A stretch of DNA of 64,000 nt from Poecilobothrus nobilitatus (Eukaryota; Arthropoda; Insecta; Diptera; Dolichopodidae). Shown piece by piece: positions 20,395 to 31,165 of the stretch; the first letter of the stretch is position 1; each line of letters opens with the position of its first letter. The translations under genes were made by a program, and so were the position numbers. The notes beneath the pieces were generated by a model. The model saw nothing but the letters and a program-made list of their open reading frames with translations, did no database searches and was not told the origin of the DNA. The stretch is from NCBI GenBank assembly GCA_947095535.1, contig OX352773.1:103617948-103681947 (forward strand), read 5' to 3'.

Positions 20395-21399
20395 CTATTT
20401 TATTGATGAATCCTTCCGCATGTTGATCCAATTCAACTTTTCTTCCATTAGAACCCTCAAGTATTTGAATTTTCTGACCTTCTCGATGTTATCCCCGATT
20501 AAGCTTGTATTTGGTGTAAAACTTAACGCTCTTTTTGGAGCGAATATCATCAATTTTGTTTTTGTGCTGTTTATCGTGACCTTGTCACCGAGTCTCCAAT
20601 TATTACATTTGGTGAAGTCTTCGTTTATTAGGTCTTCCATTTGTTGCTTGTTTCTCACTTTGTATAGCAGACACGTGTCGTCCGCAAAAATTATATATTT
20701 GCCAGCTAACCCCGCTTCCTTCATATTTTGTATATATAAGAGATATAATGTTGGGCCTAGTACTGATCCTTGTGGCACGCCGAAGTTTATTCTATGTGGT
20801 TTGCTTTGTTTATCCTTAATTTTTGTTACTATTCATCTGTTTGATAAGTAATCCTTTAAAAGTTGCTTTGCCACTCCTCTTAATCCAAGTTCATCTAACT
20901 TCTTCAGTAGTGTTTCATGGTGTACCGTGTCGAAGGCTTTCTGGAAGTAGATAAAAACGGTTGCTGTGAAGTATCCTTCTTCCATTTGGTCATTGATGTA
21001 TCTTATTACTTCTGTTGTCGCCATTCCTGTGCCACATGCTTTTTGAAGGCCGAATTCATTATCATCGAATCCAATTGTTTTTGTGATAAACTCCTTTATC
21101 CTTGAATTGATGTTTTTTTCATAAATTTTTCTTATGTTGTTTATCAGTGTTATAGGCCTGTAGTTCCCTAATTCGCTTTTGGTACCTCCTTTATGCAGCG
21201 GAATTGCATAAGCTTTCTTACATATGGCTGGAAATGATCCTGCTTCCAATAGTTCGTTTATTAGTTTCGCCAACGTCGGTGCTACGATATGGCCTATATG
21301 TTTAAGTTGATATGTTGTAATTCCGTCACGTCCCGCTGAATTGGTGTTCTTCAATTTGTTTATGATGTGTTTCTTCCTCGTTTGAGGGTTGTAGAACAA
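20395..21399 (-). pseudogene. Nlr2 (U1) reverse transcriptase with one in-frame stop
   Basis: A single frame from 21399 to 20395 is broken only by TGA at about 20832. Motifs in order: NTNSAGRDGITTYQLK, AYAIPLHKGG, NYRPITLINNIRKIYE, FGLQKACGTGMATTEVI, FIYFQKAFDTVHHETLL (first catalytic Asp in AFDTV), VPQGSVLGPTLY, and KYIIFADDTCLLY with an intact FADD. This is the best-preserved catalytic domain among the unit elements. The stop is shared by U2, so it predates duplication. Function would be target-primed reverse transcription. Confidence 0.88.
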
Positions 21400-22340
21400 T
21401 CGACTTGTTGTTTAGCGCATTCACTGCCAGATTTATGTTTATATTTATTTTATCATTTAGCTTAAAACCAATTGCTGCAAAATATGTTTATTGCTTCTAG
21501 AATTTCTTCTTTAATCCATTTATATTTATTTTATCAATAAATGTATCCCTTTTTGTTGTTGCATTTTTGTTTAGAAAATTATTAATTTTTTTGAATCACT
21601 TTTTTGTATCGTTCCCTGCTTTTAATACTTCGCTATTAAAATTTTCTTGCTTTGTTCTCCTGATTATTTGTGTTATTTTATTTTTCATTTCCTTGAAGTC
21701 CCTTTCTAACCAGATGTACACCGGACTTTTCCTGTTTGTTTGTATAATCTGTATCTCTTTTTCATCAACTGTAGTATTTCTTGTGTATCCAGCTATTGCT
21801 TCTTGTGCTTATTATCTATGTATAGATGTTTTGCTCCTTAGCCTTCTGAATTATACTTGGTAACTGCTCCATGTTCTCAATTTGTTCCTCACGTATGCAT
21901 ATTCTGATTTCATTCTAGTATGTCGCCTTGTTTAGGTGCGTGAGTACGTTTTTTCCATCTTGTATTTTAACGCTGTGGTTTTAGATATGTTCGTCGTTAT
22001 TATTTTGTGGTCCAAATATGGATTGTCAATGAGATGAATTTTTACACTATATTTACATTCTTCTAGCTTTCAAATTACATGGTCGATTATGGTGTTAGTG
22101 TTGTCGGTTGTCCTTGTTGCTGCGTCCACATTGATTTCGTTCACGTATTATCCGTGACGTTGTATTATATTATTATAGTATAGTATTATTATTGACGTCC
22201 CTATTATGACGTTGTATCCTGGTAAATTATAATATATCGTCTCTCGTGTGTAAGTCTTTGTTTCATTTTTTATTATTATTATATATGCTCCATTATTGAA
22301 TCTTATACTGCATGGTACTATTTCTGCTAGCTTGCATTTA
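21400..22340 (-). pseudogene. Nlr2 (U1) endonuclease C-terminus and linker remnants
   Basis: The minus strand shows a PGYNVIIGT segment, then DNTNTIIDHVI and IHLIDNPYLDHKIITT, corresponding to the end of an AP endonuclease (..IDHI.., SDH-type motif). A linker follows (IWLERDFKEMKNKITQIIRR). Several stops; the N-terminal catalytic half is not evident. Confidence 0.55.
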
Positions 22341-22360
22341 AATACATTATTTTTAGTGAA

Positions 22361-23122
22361 TCAATCATCGATTATCTTATTTGATTTGTAGTCTGTTTTC
22401 TCTCTTTTTGACGCTATTTCTTTTTTTATAAGACTGCAGCATATACTGGAGGCCCTGTGTTGTGTGTCTAATTTATTACCTTCAGTTTGGTGTTGGTTGT
22501 ACGCTAAACAGTTGACGCACTTGATCTCCTTATTACTACAATCCTTAATGTTGTGTTCCTCTGCACATTTCACACATTTTATTCCTTTTCTGCAATCTTT
22601 CGATTTCTGGTTAAAACCTATGCAGTTGAATATTGCATAGCTGAGATATGTTCCTTAACAAAGTAAGATTCCCAGTCTATGTTTCTGTGTCTTTTTATCA
22701 TTTTTGTAAATGTCGTTCAAGGTCCATCTTCTTGTTACCTGGTCTTCCTTCCAAAGTACTATCTTTATGTCATCTTCTTTTTCTATATGTTTGTATGATT
22801 TCTTGTTATTATGCTCTATGGTAGCTCTTATTATTATTTTTGGTTTTGTATTTTCCTTATTTATCTTGTTAAGCTTATTGTTTAGTTCGCGTAGTTGTTC
22901 GTTTATTTCCTTGAATCTGTTTTCCCATGCCAGTCCACTATTTGCTGCTGCTTCTTCCGCTTCCAGTATGTTTATTGTTTTGTTGAAAAGCGATCCATAA
23001 CACAAAATCCTCCAAATCCTTAATTTTCTTATATTTACTGTCTGTTATGCTGGCACATCTTGCATGCATCCATTTGTCACATTAACCGTCACAGAATAGG
23101 GCAAATTGTAACTCTGTGACAT
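22361..23122 (-). pseudogene. Nlr2 (U1) ORF1: PHD-like finger, coiled coil, CCHC knuckles
   Basis: Starts at ATG 23122-23120 (MSQS). After a frame change it reads CDG-stop-CDKWMHARCASI, a PHD-like C..C..W.H..C pattern with one stop replacing a residue. From 23005 an open frame carries a coiled-coil-like stretch (WENRFKEINEQLRELNNKLNK). After another break, 22630-22361 holds Cys knuckles (CIGFNQKSKDC, CVKCAEEHNIKDC, CVNCLAYNQH). PHD plus knuckles in ORF1 is known from Jockey/CR1-type elements; the role would be RNA and nucleic-acid binding. Confidence 0.7.
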
Positions 23123-23214
23123 CTTGTTTTTTTTTTTAAATAGTAGCATAAGAAACTATACTATAAAGAGAACTCACGTAGAACAAAAATATTAAGCATT
23201 TTTCTATGATTTTA

Positions 23215-23349
23215 AAACATCCCATTGGGATGTTTCGTGCGATTGTGTTGATATTTTTAGTATATAATTAAATAATAAATGCAGTCGCACGAAACATCCA
23301 AATTTGCTTATAGTATTATACATTAGCTGGGATATTTTGTGTGACTGTA
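23215..23349. repeat. Subterminal hairpin motifs of Tir1 (U1)
   Basis: A perfect 10-bp stem with 1-base loop (AAACATCCCATTGGGATGTTT, 23215-23235) overlaps GGATGTTTCGTGCGATTG (23228-23245). That motif pairs at 17 of 18 positions with CAGTCGCACGAAACATCC (23282-23299). A third relative, CAGTCACACAAAATATCCCAGC, lies reversed at 23328-23349. Confidence 0.8.
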
Positions 23350-23897
23350 TTGTATACTATACTAATAAAGTTAAGTAACAATACAACAAAGAAAAGAAGT
23401 AGAAATAGAAATGCATAGGCAAATATTGCAAATAGGCACATAAAACATAAAAATTATGCATGCTTTTAAATTTTTTTTTTTGAATGAATGTTCGTATATA
23501 TGTAAATAGTCAAAACTCTATTAACCGGCTCTCGATTAATCGGGCACTCTATCAACCGGCAAAATTCTAAAATTCTTTTTTTTTCTCTTTTAACCGGCTT
23601 TAACTCTATTATCCGTGCGACTGTGTTTTTATTCAAAAAATGTGCAATATTACTTCTGAAAATTTAAATTTTCAATTATTAGTAGGCTTTGTATTTTTAT
23701 TCATTTTTTGCATTTGCATGTTACCAAGAAATTCTTACATTTGTTTTTCAAGTTGTGTAAGTTAAATTTAACAAAGGTTTAACAAAGGTACATATATGTA
23801 TTATATTAATATTACTCAAATTAAAATAAAAAACTGGGAACGTTATGTTAATTTTAAATCTAATTAGATTATGAAAAAGTTACATATTTGTAAAATT

Positions 23898-25541
23898 TCA
23901 GAAAAAATCTTTTAGAGTTGTTTGTCTTTTTGACTTATTATTTTTATGTTCTATTAAATTATTTTGAATTCTAATAATGTGCATTACATCTTGAGCTGAC
24001 ACATTATTTATTTTATTGTTTTCTAAAAATTCAATTAGTTTTCCGCTTGCATTAATAGCCTCTTCAGAAGTTACTGTGCACTTAAAAACAGATATATTGG
24101 AAATATCACTATCGCTAATGACATCTATTTCATTTTCTGGATCTAACATATTCAAAATTTCATCATCGGTTAAAGTTGCAGATGTAGGAGCTTTGTTATC
24201 GCACTCGACCCATTTTTTTATTGCTTCGCTGTCAAATTCTTGACTTATACCCTCAGTATTCATTATTTCATCAATATTATTTTCTATAACAAGAGAACAT
24301 TATTCAAATTTTTGTCGAATAATTTTTTAAATAATCAAATTACTTACCTAATTCATTTTCAGAAATCTCAACATCATTTTCTAACAAATTTCGCCAAAAA
24401 TTCTTTAAAACATTTTCACCTACTTCATCCCACGCTTTTCCTGCAGCCCAAATTGCATCTTTAATTGAAAATGATTTTTGAAAATGATTTTTATCTTCGC
24501 AATTTAGAAATTTTTGTACAACATTTTTTCTATAAATGCATTTAAAACTTCGTATAGCACCTTGGTGCATAGGCTGAATTAAAGAAGTGCAATTTGGGGG
24601 TAAGAACTTAACTATAATATTTTCTTTTTGAAGAAGCTCTACGTTGGGATGAGCGAGGCAGTTGTCCATCAAAAATAATATTTTATAACCTCCCAATAGG
24701 TTAACCAGACCAGACTTAATACAATGCGCACGTGCTTCAGGAATGAAATGCTTATTAAACCAATCTAAGAAAATTTCTTGAGTAACCCAAGCTCTTTTAT
24801 TTGACTTGTATATTACTGATAGAGTGAAATTTTTAAGAGATCTTGGATTAGCGCTCTTTCCAATCCCCAGTAATTGACATTTATGAGTTCCAGCAGCATT
24901 CGAACAATTGAGGACTGTAATCCTTTCTTTTGATTCTTTTTGCCCATCTGCAGAGTATTCGTCATTGGAAACCAAAGTAGTTTTTGGTAAACATTTCCAG
25001 AACAAATCTGTTTCATCTCCATTATATATTTGTTCTTTGGAAAGTTCTTCAATAAATTGCTGCAACTCATCAACAAACAATGTAGCTGATATATGATCTG
25101 CAGACATTTTCTCTCCGGTTAATTTTAAGCTATGAATCCCATGCCTGTTTTTAAATTTACCCAGTCAGCCTTGTGAATAGTTACAAGATGTTCTTATGTT
25201 TAATTCCTCATGAAAATGATTGGCCTTTTCAATTATCATAGATCCTGAAATTAGAGTTCCTTTATATCTCTCCTGTCGGAACGATTCATATTAAGCAACA
25301 TCAACTTTCGGATTCTCAGCCTCTTTAAAAGTTTTTCGGTTTTTTAAGCCTTTGATGGAATCACTTTGAGAATAGAAATATAAAATTTTATGTTTATTTC
25401 TGATTATATCTCTAACCGTTTGTTTTCCTATGTTATATATTCTAGATAATGTTTCCACAGACATATTTTGTTCATATTTCTTAATTATTTCAGCTTTTTG
25501 TTTTATATAGTTAAAACAATTTTTTTTCTGTTAGATAGCAT
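23898..25541 (-). pseudogene. Pog1 (U1) transposase, two exons, inactivated
   Basis: The N-terminal helix-turn-helix (QKAEIIKKYEQNMSVETLS, IGKQTVRDII) is followed by a CENP-B-type DNA-binding region with stops at 25293-25291 and 25167-25165, plus a homopolymer frameshift near the start. From 25107 the DDE_1 domain is open: NGDETDLFWKCLP (first Asp), LFLMDNCLAHP (second Asp), then QPMHQGAIRSFK, where the third Asp (usually QPMDQG) is His. A 64-base intron (24284-24347) joins in frame to the C-terminal exon 24283-23898. The family cuts and pastes at TA. Shared stops and the D-to-H change mean it was dead before duplication. Confidence 0.88.
24284..24347 (-). other. Intron in Pog1 transposase
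   Basis: Donor TTAG|GTAAGTAA and acceptor CTTGTTATAG|AAAA on the minus strand. Removal keeps the frame (phase 1), linking ...SENEL to ENNIDEIMNTE.... The same intron is at 48314-48377. Confidence 0.78.
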
Positions 25542-26683
25542 TTTATTTAAATAAATAAAAATATTTTATACATACATACATATGTAATTTTTCTTTCACT
25601 ATTCTCTAACACATACATAATTTGAAGTTCCTATTTAATAAAATTAAAGTTAAAGTTCCCATTTTTATTTCATTTTTGTTTAAATTTGAAAGACAAGTGT
25701 GGTAAAAATGGAAAATTTTTGTTTATATATCAAATAAATATAATGAATTTAATAACTTACAATATTGACTTTTATTTTGACATGACATTCTATTAACTGT
25801 GCTTTTCGATTATCCGTGCTGCCGATGTTTTTTTGCAAACCGGATAATCTAGTTTTGACTGGTATTTTGTAAGTATATATTTTTATAAATTTTTTTATTC
25901 GAGCGGACTTTTTTTTTCTCTTTGTTGTTATTTTTGTTTGGTAATAAAAATTTTAAGAGAGCATATTTATTAAAGTGCTTAAAAGTGCAAAACTAAATTT
26001 ATAAATGTATACTTATTATTTTTTTTATATTTTCAATGGTCCAGCTACTTAAATTTTGTAGAAACTATGAATTGTCTTAGATAATTGAATTTAGTTATTT
26101 TTTTGTGTTTGTTTTGTGTTTGTTTTTAATGTGTTTGTTATATGTTTTGTAATATTAATATTATGTTAATTAATTCAACTAATGTAATTTTATTTTATAC
26201 CTATTTATTATTTTGTATTGTTTTAGCTTTTAATTTTAAAAAACTTAAAACATTAAAGACTTAACTTTATTTTTTTCTGTTCTAACTTTTTTATTTTTTT
26301 CTGAATATATATTCTTTTCTAGAATCTATTAAAATACTAAAAATCAATTGATTTAATGAAAATCGAATCAAACAACTTAAATTTAACACTATTGCTTACT
26401 ACATTTTAAGTAAATACATATTAAATTTTATACTGTGTTCTCAAGTGCGACATTTTTATACTACATTCATCTCTTTCAAATAAAACGCTTTCAAATCAAA
26501 AATATTAGAAGCATATATCACATTTACATATTTTCATTTTATGTACCTATGTGTATTATATTATACGTATGCATATTACAGTATGCATTGGTGGGTGTAG
26601 TAAATTTAGATAAACTGAAATTGAAAAAGTGGTCAAAAAATTTTGTTCTAGATGAGTACTCTATATAGTATAGTTTCTTTATG

Positions 26684-26920
26684 ATGGTAGTATAAAACAA
26701 ATTTATTTTTTTGTAGTCTTAGCCTAAGCTGTATGACCTTATAACATAATATAAATTAAAAAGAATTTTCTTCAGTTTTATTCAAATGTGCAAAATTAAT
26801 TTAAATCATATTAATAACAAATAAAGGAAACGAAAAGTAAAGAATTATTACAATGATAAAAATCATAATATTAAAATAAACAAAAAAAAAAATTCACAAA
26901 TAGATATGTACATACATGCA
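26684..26920. other. Interval between Tir1 and Gyp1 B
   Basis: AT-rich, no gene. Probably the displaced 5' end of Nlr2. Ends in ATGTACATACATGCA, the left flank of the Gyp1 LTR (TACA in U2, here TGCA). Confidence 0.5.
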
Positions 26921-27466
26921 TGTGGGAATGCAGAAATCATAAATTACACCACTCTACATTTCACATTAAATTATTACATATGGCACATTCGGATGGTGAT
27001 CCTAACATTTAGAAAACAACATTTATTTCATATAAAAAAAACAACATATGACCTTTTTATTTACTGTTCTTTTTCTAAATCATTATATAAAAAGAAAGAA
27101 GTTGATCATTAAGAACGTGGCCGTGGAAGAAGTAAAAAGTCGATTCTAAAATATATAATTAATACATTTTGTTCAATATTATAATAATTTTTATTATATT
27201 AAGTACGTAGTGTTGGATATAATTTTAGTTTAAAAAAAAACATTATTTTGAACTTTTTTTTTAAAAATACATTAATATTAAATCTTGAAGAATAATTTTT
27301 ATTTAATATCAATCAAAGTTTTGCTTATTTAAATTGGAACAGTTGAATAATTTAATATTAAATTCTTTCATTTTGTCAATTAAAACAAAAAAATTATCAT
27401 TAAATATATACTATTTTGTTATTAATATAGAATAGAAATTGTGTTTAATTTTGTTTGGATTCAACA
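26921..27466 (+). repeat. Gyp1 B 5' LTR (546 bp)
   Basis: Starts TGTGGGAATG and ends TTCAACA. Matches 31166-31712 and 50938-51484 nearly base for base. Confidence 0.93.
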
Positions 27467-27468
27467 TT

Positions 27469-27486
27469 TGGGGGCTCAACCGGGAT
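27469..27486 (+). promoter_or_regulatory. Gyp1 primer-binding site, tRNA-Pro type
   Basis: TGGGGGCTCAACCGGGAT lies two bases after the LTR. It matches the well-known proline-tRNA site TGGGGGCTCGTCCGGGAT at 16 of 18 positions. It primes minus-strand DNA synthesis. Confidence 0.75.
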
Positions 27487-28146
27487 TGAGATTAAAAAAA
27501 AAGCTATTTTATTAAATTTAATTATTTCACTAAAATAATTAACGATTAAAAAATATATAATTTTTTTATGGATATTTGAAAATATAAAAGTGATGACAAA
27601 TAAACAGTAATTGTAAAATAAAATATAAACAGTTAAAATATGCTCTAAATTAATTTTTTTTGAACGTTTTAAAACTAGTGTGAGCATTTTAAAATTTTTG
27701 TATTAAATAAGCACATAGGTGAAGAATGTGCTAAGACTATTTATTTTACCCAAATTTCGTCGGTATTAAAATTTGGTGGAAGATATAAAGCTGTGGAAGA
27801 TATGTAAATAAGAAAACTTAACATTTACGTGGAAGATTATAAGTTTAAATTTATATTGAGAAGGTGAATAAACTAAATTAAAAGGTAAAACGGAGGAAAA
27901 GAAAGTCTTAAAATACACGCAACACGTGCTTATATAGCTAACGGAGCAGAAACGAAGCGTCTGGATTCCTTTTCAGAGTTATCAGTTACTACGGTAATAA
28001 ATAAGAAGGTAGAACGCATGGTTATAATACCGCTAAATATTTTATGTAAAAAAAAATTTTTCAATAATAAAAAAAAAAAAAAAGGAAAAATACAATAAAA
28101 TAAAATTTCCTTAAAAATTAAAAATAAAAATAAATTTTATTTTGAT
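27487..28146 (+). other. Gyp1 B leader
   Basis: About 650 bases between primer site and gag, AT-rich with an A-run at 28068-28082. No ORF of note. Confidence 0.65.
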
Positions 28147-28375
28147 ATGGGTAGAAAAGGTAGAAACAGAAGAACCAGTGATTCAGCAGTGCATTTTGAT
28201 GATGAAGAGACATGGGCTAATTCCACCAGAATTCAGGGAACAACAACTAATCCGACAGTTAGGTTAAATTTTTCAGATTTTGAAAATTTAGTGGCAAAAT
28301 TTTCTGGAGACAACAAAATTTGCGTGAGAAATTGGATTGAAGATTTCGAACGTTATGCAACTACATAGTAGAATA
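28147..28375 (+). pseudogene. Gyp1 B gag N-terminus
   Basis: Begins MGRKGRNRRTSDSAVHFDDE and proceeds to the VRLNFSDFENLVAKFSGD..CVRNWIEDFERYA motif of gypsy Gag, where it stops at about 28366. The following central capsid part is deleted: the next recognisable Gag sequence (SAEVHKLLRERKKKPDETFREYL) begins at once in another frame. Confidence 0.8.
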
Positions 28376-30157
28376 ACAAGTGCAGAGGTTCATAAGCTTT
28401 TACGGGAAAGGAAGAAAAAGCCAGATGAAACTTTTAGAGAATATTTGTACACTATGGTAGGGCTAGCATCGCAAATGCAAATCGATGAGGAATCGGTCGT
28501 CAGTTATATAATCGATGGCATCCGAGATACTTCAAGTGGAAAAATGGTTTTGTATGTGGCTAAAAATATTGAAGATCTGAAGGAGAAACTATTTGTATAC
28601 GAAAAAATTAAACAAGATGAAAGAACAACAACTTTTACAGAACGAACGCAAAGACCAAATATAGTTCCAAAATTGGAAAGAATTTCTAAACCGGTAGAAA
28701 AGAAGAAATATTGTTTTAATTGCGGGGTAAGTACTCACGAAACTCACGCATGTCCAAACAGAAATAAAGGCCCTAAATGTTTCGGGTGCAATGAATTTGG
28801 CCATAAACGTCCTGATTGTCCAAATTGTACTACCTCGGCAGCTCATGTAGTACAAACAACGGAGCTGCACCTAATTAAAATTAATGACATAACGCTAAAC
28901 GGTCTAATTGATACTGGCAACAATATTTGTATTATTAAAAAATCCTTAACTAAATTAATAAATCGAAAATATAATTTTAGTAACCAAAGTATTTCAGTGA
29001 CTGGTTTAGGAGCTAAAGTGGAAACAAAGGGCGCCTGCATAGTTGATATCACAATTAATGGCATAATATTTAATGACGTTACACTGCACATGGTAGAAGA
29101 AAATTATATCAACCCAGATGTAGTAATTGGGATGGATTTATTGTCTAGAGCTGTGGTGAAAATTCAAGGAAGAAATGTTACTATAGAAAGAAATTGCAAT
29201 GACGATATTGCAAACAAAGCTCAATCGGAAAATTCTCAGTCAGAACAGGCAGGATGTTACTTAGCACAAATTGACCCTGATTTGTATGATGAGCAAATCA
29301 CACCGGATTTGTCACATTTATTAAATGTTAAAGTGAAGGAAAACATTTATAATTTGATTAAAAGCTATTCACCTGTAGAACCACCCGAGTCGCCAATCAA
29401 AATGAGAATCGTGCCTATGAATGAAGAACCAGTTTTCCGACCTCCACGAAGGTTTCCACCTGAGGAACGTCAAATAATAGATATTCAAGTAAAAGAATGG
29501 CTTGAAAAGGGCATCATTCGGGAGAGCAAAAAAATTTATAAAGAACGGTACCCCTTACCGGTGATAGAAGACCAGCTGGACAAGTTACAAGGATCAAATT
29601 ATTTTACAACTTTTGACCTAGAGAACGGTTTCTTCCACGTCTCCATAGACGAAAGCAGTCGAAAATTTACAGCTTTTGTAACGCAAGGTGGTCATTTCGA
29701 ATTTAACCGCGTCCCATTTGGCTTGTGTAACTCACCAGGTATGTTCCAAAAATACATTAATTATATTTTTAGAGACCTGATACGAGAAGGAATTGTAGTT
29801 ATTTACATGGATGATATAGTTATTCTGGCAAAAGCTATCGATGAAGCGATCGAACAATTAAAGAAAACTTTGAAGACTGCGACCGAGAATGGATTAATGA
29901 TCAAATGGAAGAAATGCCAACTTCTGCAAGAAGAAATAGAATATTTGGGACACCGGGTATTTAAAGGAACCATTTCACCTTCTAAAGCGAAAGTAAAAGA
30001 TGTTATAGACTTTCCTTGTCCACGAACAATTATACAATTGCAGAGCTTCCTCGGACTAGCAGGATATTTTAGAAAATTCATCCGAAATTTTTCATTAATA
30101 GCTAAGCGGCTAAGCGATATTCTGAAGAAAAAATCAAAATTTCAGGTATTGAGGTAA
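28376..30157 (+). pseudogene. Gyp1 B gag-pol: Gag C-terminus, protease, RT
   Basis: One open frame through: Gag C-terminal capsid; two CCHC knuckles (CFNCGVSTHETHAC, CFGCNEFGHKRPDC); protease with LIDTGNN and VIGMDLL; and RT. The RT begins normally (RIVPMNEEPVFRPPRRFPP) but a deletion joins GIIRESK directly to YKERYPLPVIED, losing about 25-30 residues of the fingers. The palm is intact, with FTTFDLENGF and IYMDDIV (catalytic YMDD) and then EYLGH and SFLGLAGYFRKFIRNF. The frame ends at 30155-30157. Polymerase activity is unlikely with the missing fingers segment. Confidence 0.88.
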
Positions 30158-31151
30158 TTAGAGGTATTGACAGTCATAGAAGCCGTTAAAAAATTTAGAA
30201 TATACTTATTAGGTCAAAAGTTTAAGCTGGTTACCGACTGTCAAGCTTTTTAATGTACCATACGGAAAAAGGATCTAGCAACCAGAGTAGCCCGATGGGC
30301 GCTATTATTAGAAGAATTTGATTATGAAGTTCTCGTGGCTATTCCCTACAAAAACCTTAAATTCAGACAAAGCAATACAAAAATTGGGAATAATTTCAGA
30401 AACTTTTGGATATCCAAGCCGAATCATATCAGACAGAGGAGGAGCGTTTGCGTCTAACAACTTCCAAGATTTTTGTAAGAATCGAGATATTAAGTTATAT
30501 TACATAACGCCTGGGGTTCCACGTTCCAACGGGCAAGTAGAAAGGCTGAATCGAACAATTATTGCAGCTCTTACCAAAATGTCTTTGAACGATCCAGAGA
30601 AGTGGTACAACTTCACGAAACCTCTTCAACGGGTACTGAACTCGACGTTTCAACGCGCTATCAAAACGACACCAATGGAGCTTTTAGTCGGAGTAAAAAT
30701 GAAAGACGATCGTGATTTATATATCGTCGAAATAATAGAAGACGAAATCAGGTATGATTTTGAAGAAGAGCGGAACGAACGAAGAGAAAGTGCAAGAAAG
30801 GAAATATTGGAAATACAAGAAGAAAATCGTCGCCAATGTAAAAGAAAAAGGAAACCGGCACGAATATTTAAAATTGGTGATATGGTCGCCATTAAAAGAA
30901 CTCAATTTGGCACCGGCTTGAAGGTAAAATCAAAATTTCTGGGACCCTATAAAATCGTAAGAGAAAAAGGATTCGATCGATAGAAGGTAGAAAAGTTGGG
31001 AAACTCTGAAGGACCAAAAACAACAGAAACTAGCGTTGACAATATGAAACCATGTTATATGGAAGATGAAAACGAATTGAGCGAAGAAGATGAAGCAATA
31101 GTCGGAACTGTTGAAATAGATTGTGATAATTCATTTGAGGCAAATGAATAA
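30158..31151 (+). pseudogene. Gyp1 B RNase H remnant joined to integrase
   Basis: 30158-30320 encodes TVIEAVKKFRIYLLGQKF..VTDCQAF with a stop, then the RNase H end (ARWALLLEEFDYEV). It then continues into the middle of integrase at 30318: first catalytic Asp lost, SDRGG and NGQVER retained. Copy A has the same join, so the deletion predates triplication. TAG at 30981-30983 interrupts the C-terminal domain; copy A has TAT there. Confidence 0.85.
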
Positions 31152-31165
31152 GTAGGATGGCCGAA

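Larger units (their letters stand above)
19293..23146 (-). mobile_element. Nlr2 in U1: degenerate non-LTR retrotransposon
   Basis: Minus-strand element with ORF1 (23122-22361), endonuclease remnants (about 22340-21900), linker (about 21860-21400), RT (21399-20395), C-terminal region (about 20400-19877) and a 3' UTR down to roughly 19293. Tir1 is inserted just upstream of the ORF1 start, so part of the 5' UTR may lie at 26691-26920. Jockey/CR1-like. U1 keeps about 160 bases near 19806-19967 that U2 has lost. Confidence 0.78.
23509..25861 (-). mobile_element. Pog1 in U1: pogo/Tigger-like DNA transposon
   Basis: The left end GTCAAAACTCTATTAACCGG and the right end, reversed, CAGTCAAAACTAGATTATCCGG form terminal inverted repeats. 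It lies in Tir1 at a TA dinucleotide: the uninterrupted sequence is present in the short Tir1 copies (about 8165-8205). It encodes a DDE transposase on the minus strand. About 2.35 kb, the usual size for the family. Confidence 0.9.
23147..26683. mobile_element. Tir1 long copy in U1 (P-superfamily-like, non-autonomous), carrying Pog1
   Basis: Ends are inverted: the left starts CATAAGAAACTATACTATAA, and the right, reversed, starts CATAAAGAAACTATACTATA, continuing to AGAACAAAA with few differences. Flanks are ATAGTAG on the left and ATGGTAG on the right, a 7-bp duplication with one mismatch. CA...TG ends and 7-bp duplications fit the P superfamily (inference). Without the Pog1 insert it is about 1.2 kb and has no ORF. 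It contains hairpin-forming motif copies (23215-23349). Confidence 0.72.

Noticed and set aside
26435..26668. A 77-codon plus-strand frame inside Tir1 (also 50449).
   Set aside because: It ends in the inverted tip of the transposon and differs in length between units. It has no similarity to a transposase.
7911..26683. A giant ~18-kb transposon or Polinton with long inverted arms (7911-8536 against 23147-26683).
   Set aside because: Each arm is a separate Tir1 insertion with its own 7-bp flanks, in different host elements (Nlr1 and Nlr2). No Polinton genes (DNA polymerase B, capsid, protease) are present between them.
30650..30892. Minus-strand frames opposite the Gyp1 integrase, repeated at 398-640.
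   Set aside because: Antisense shadow of a conserved coding region.
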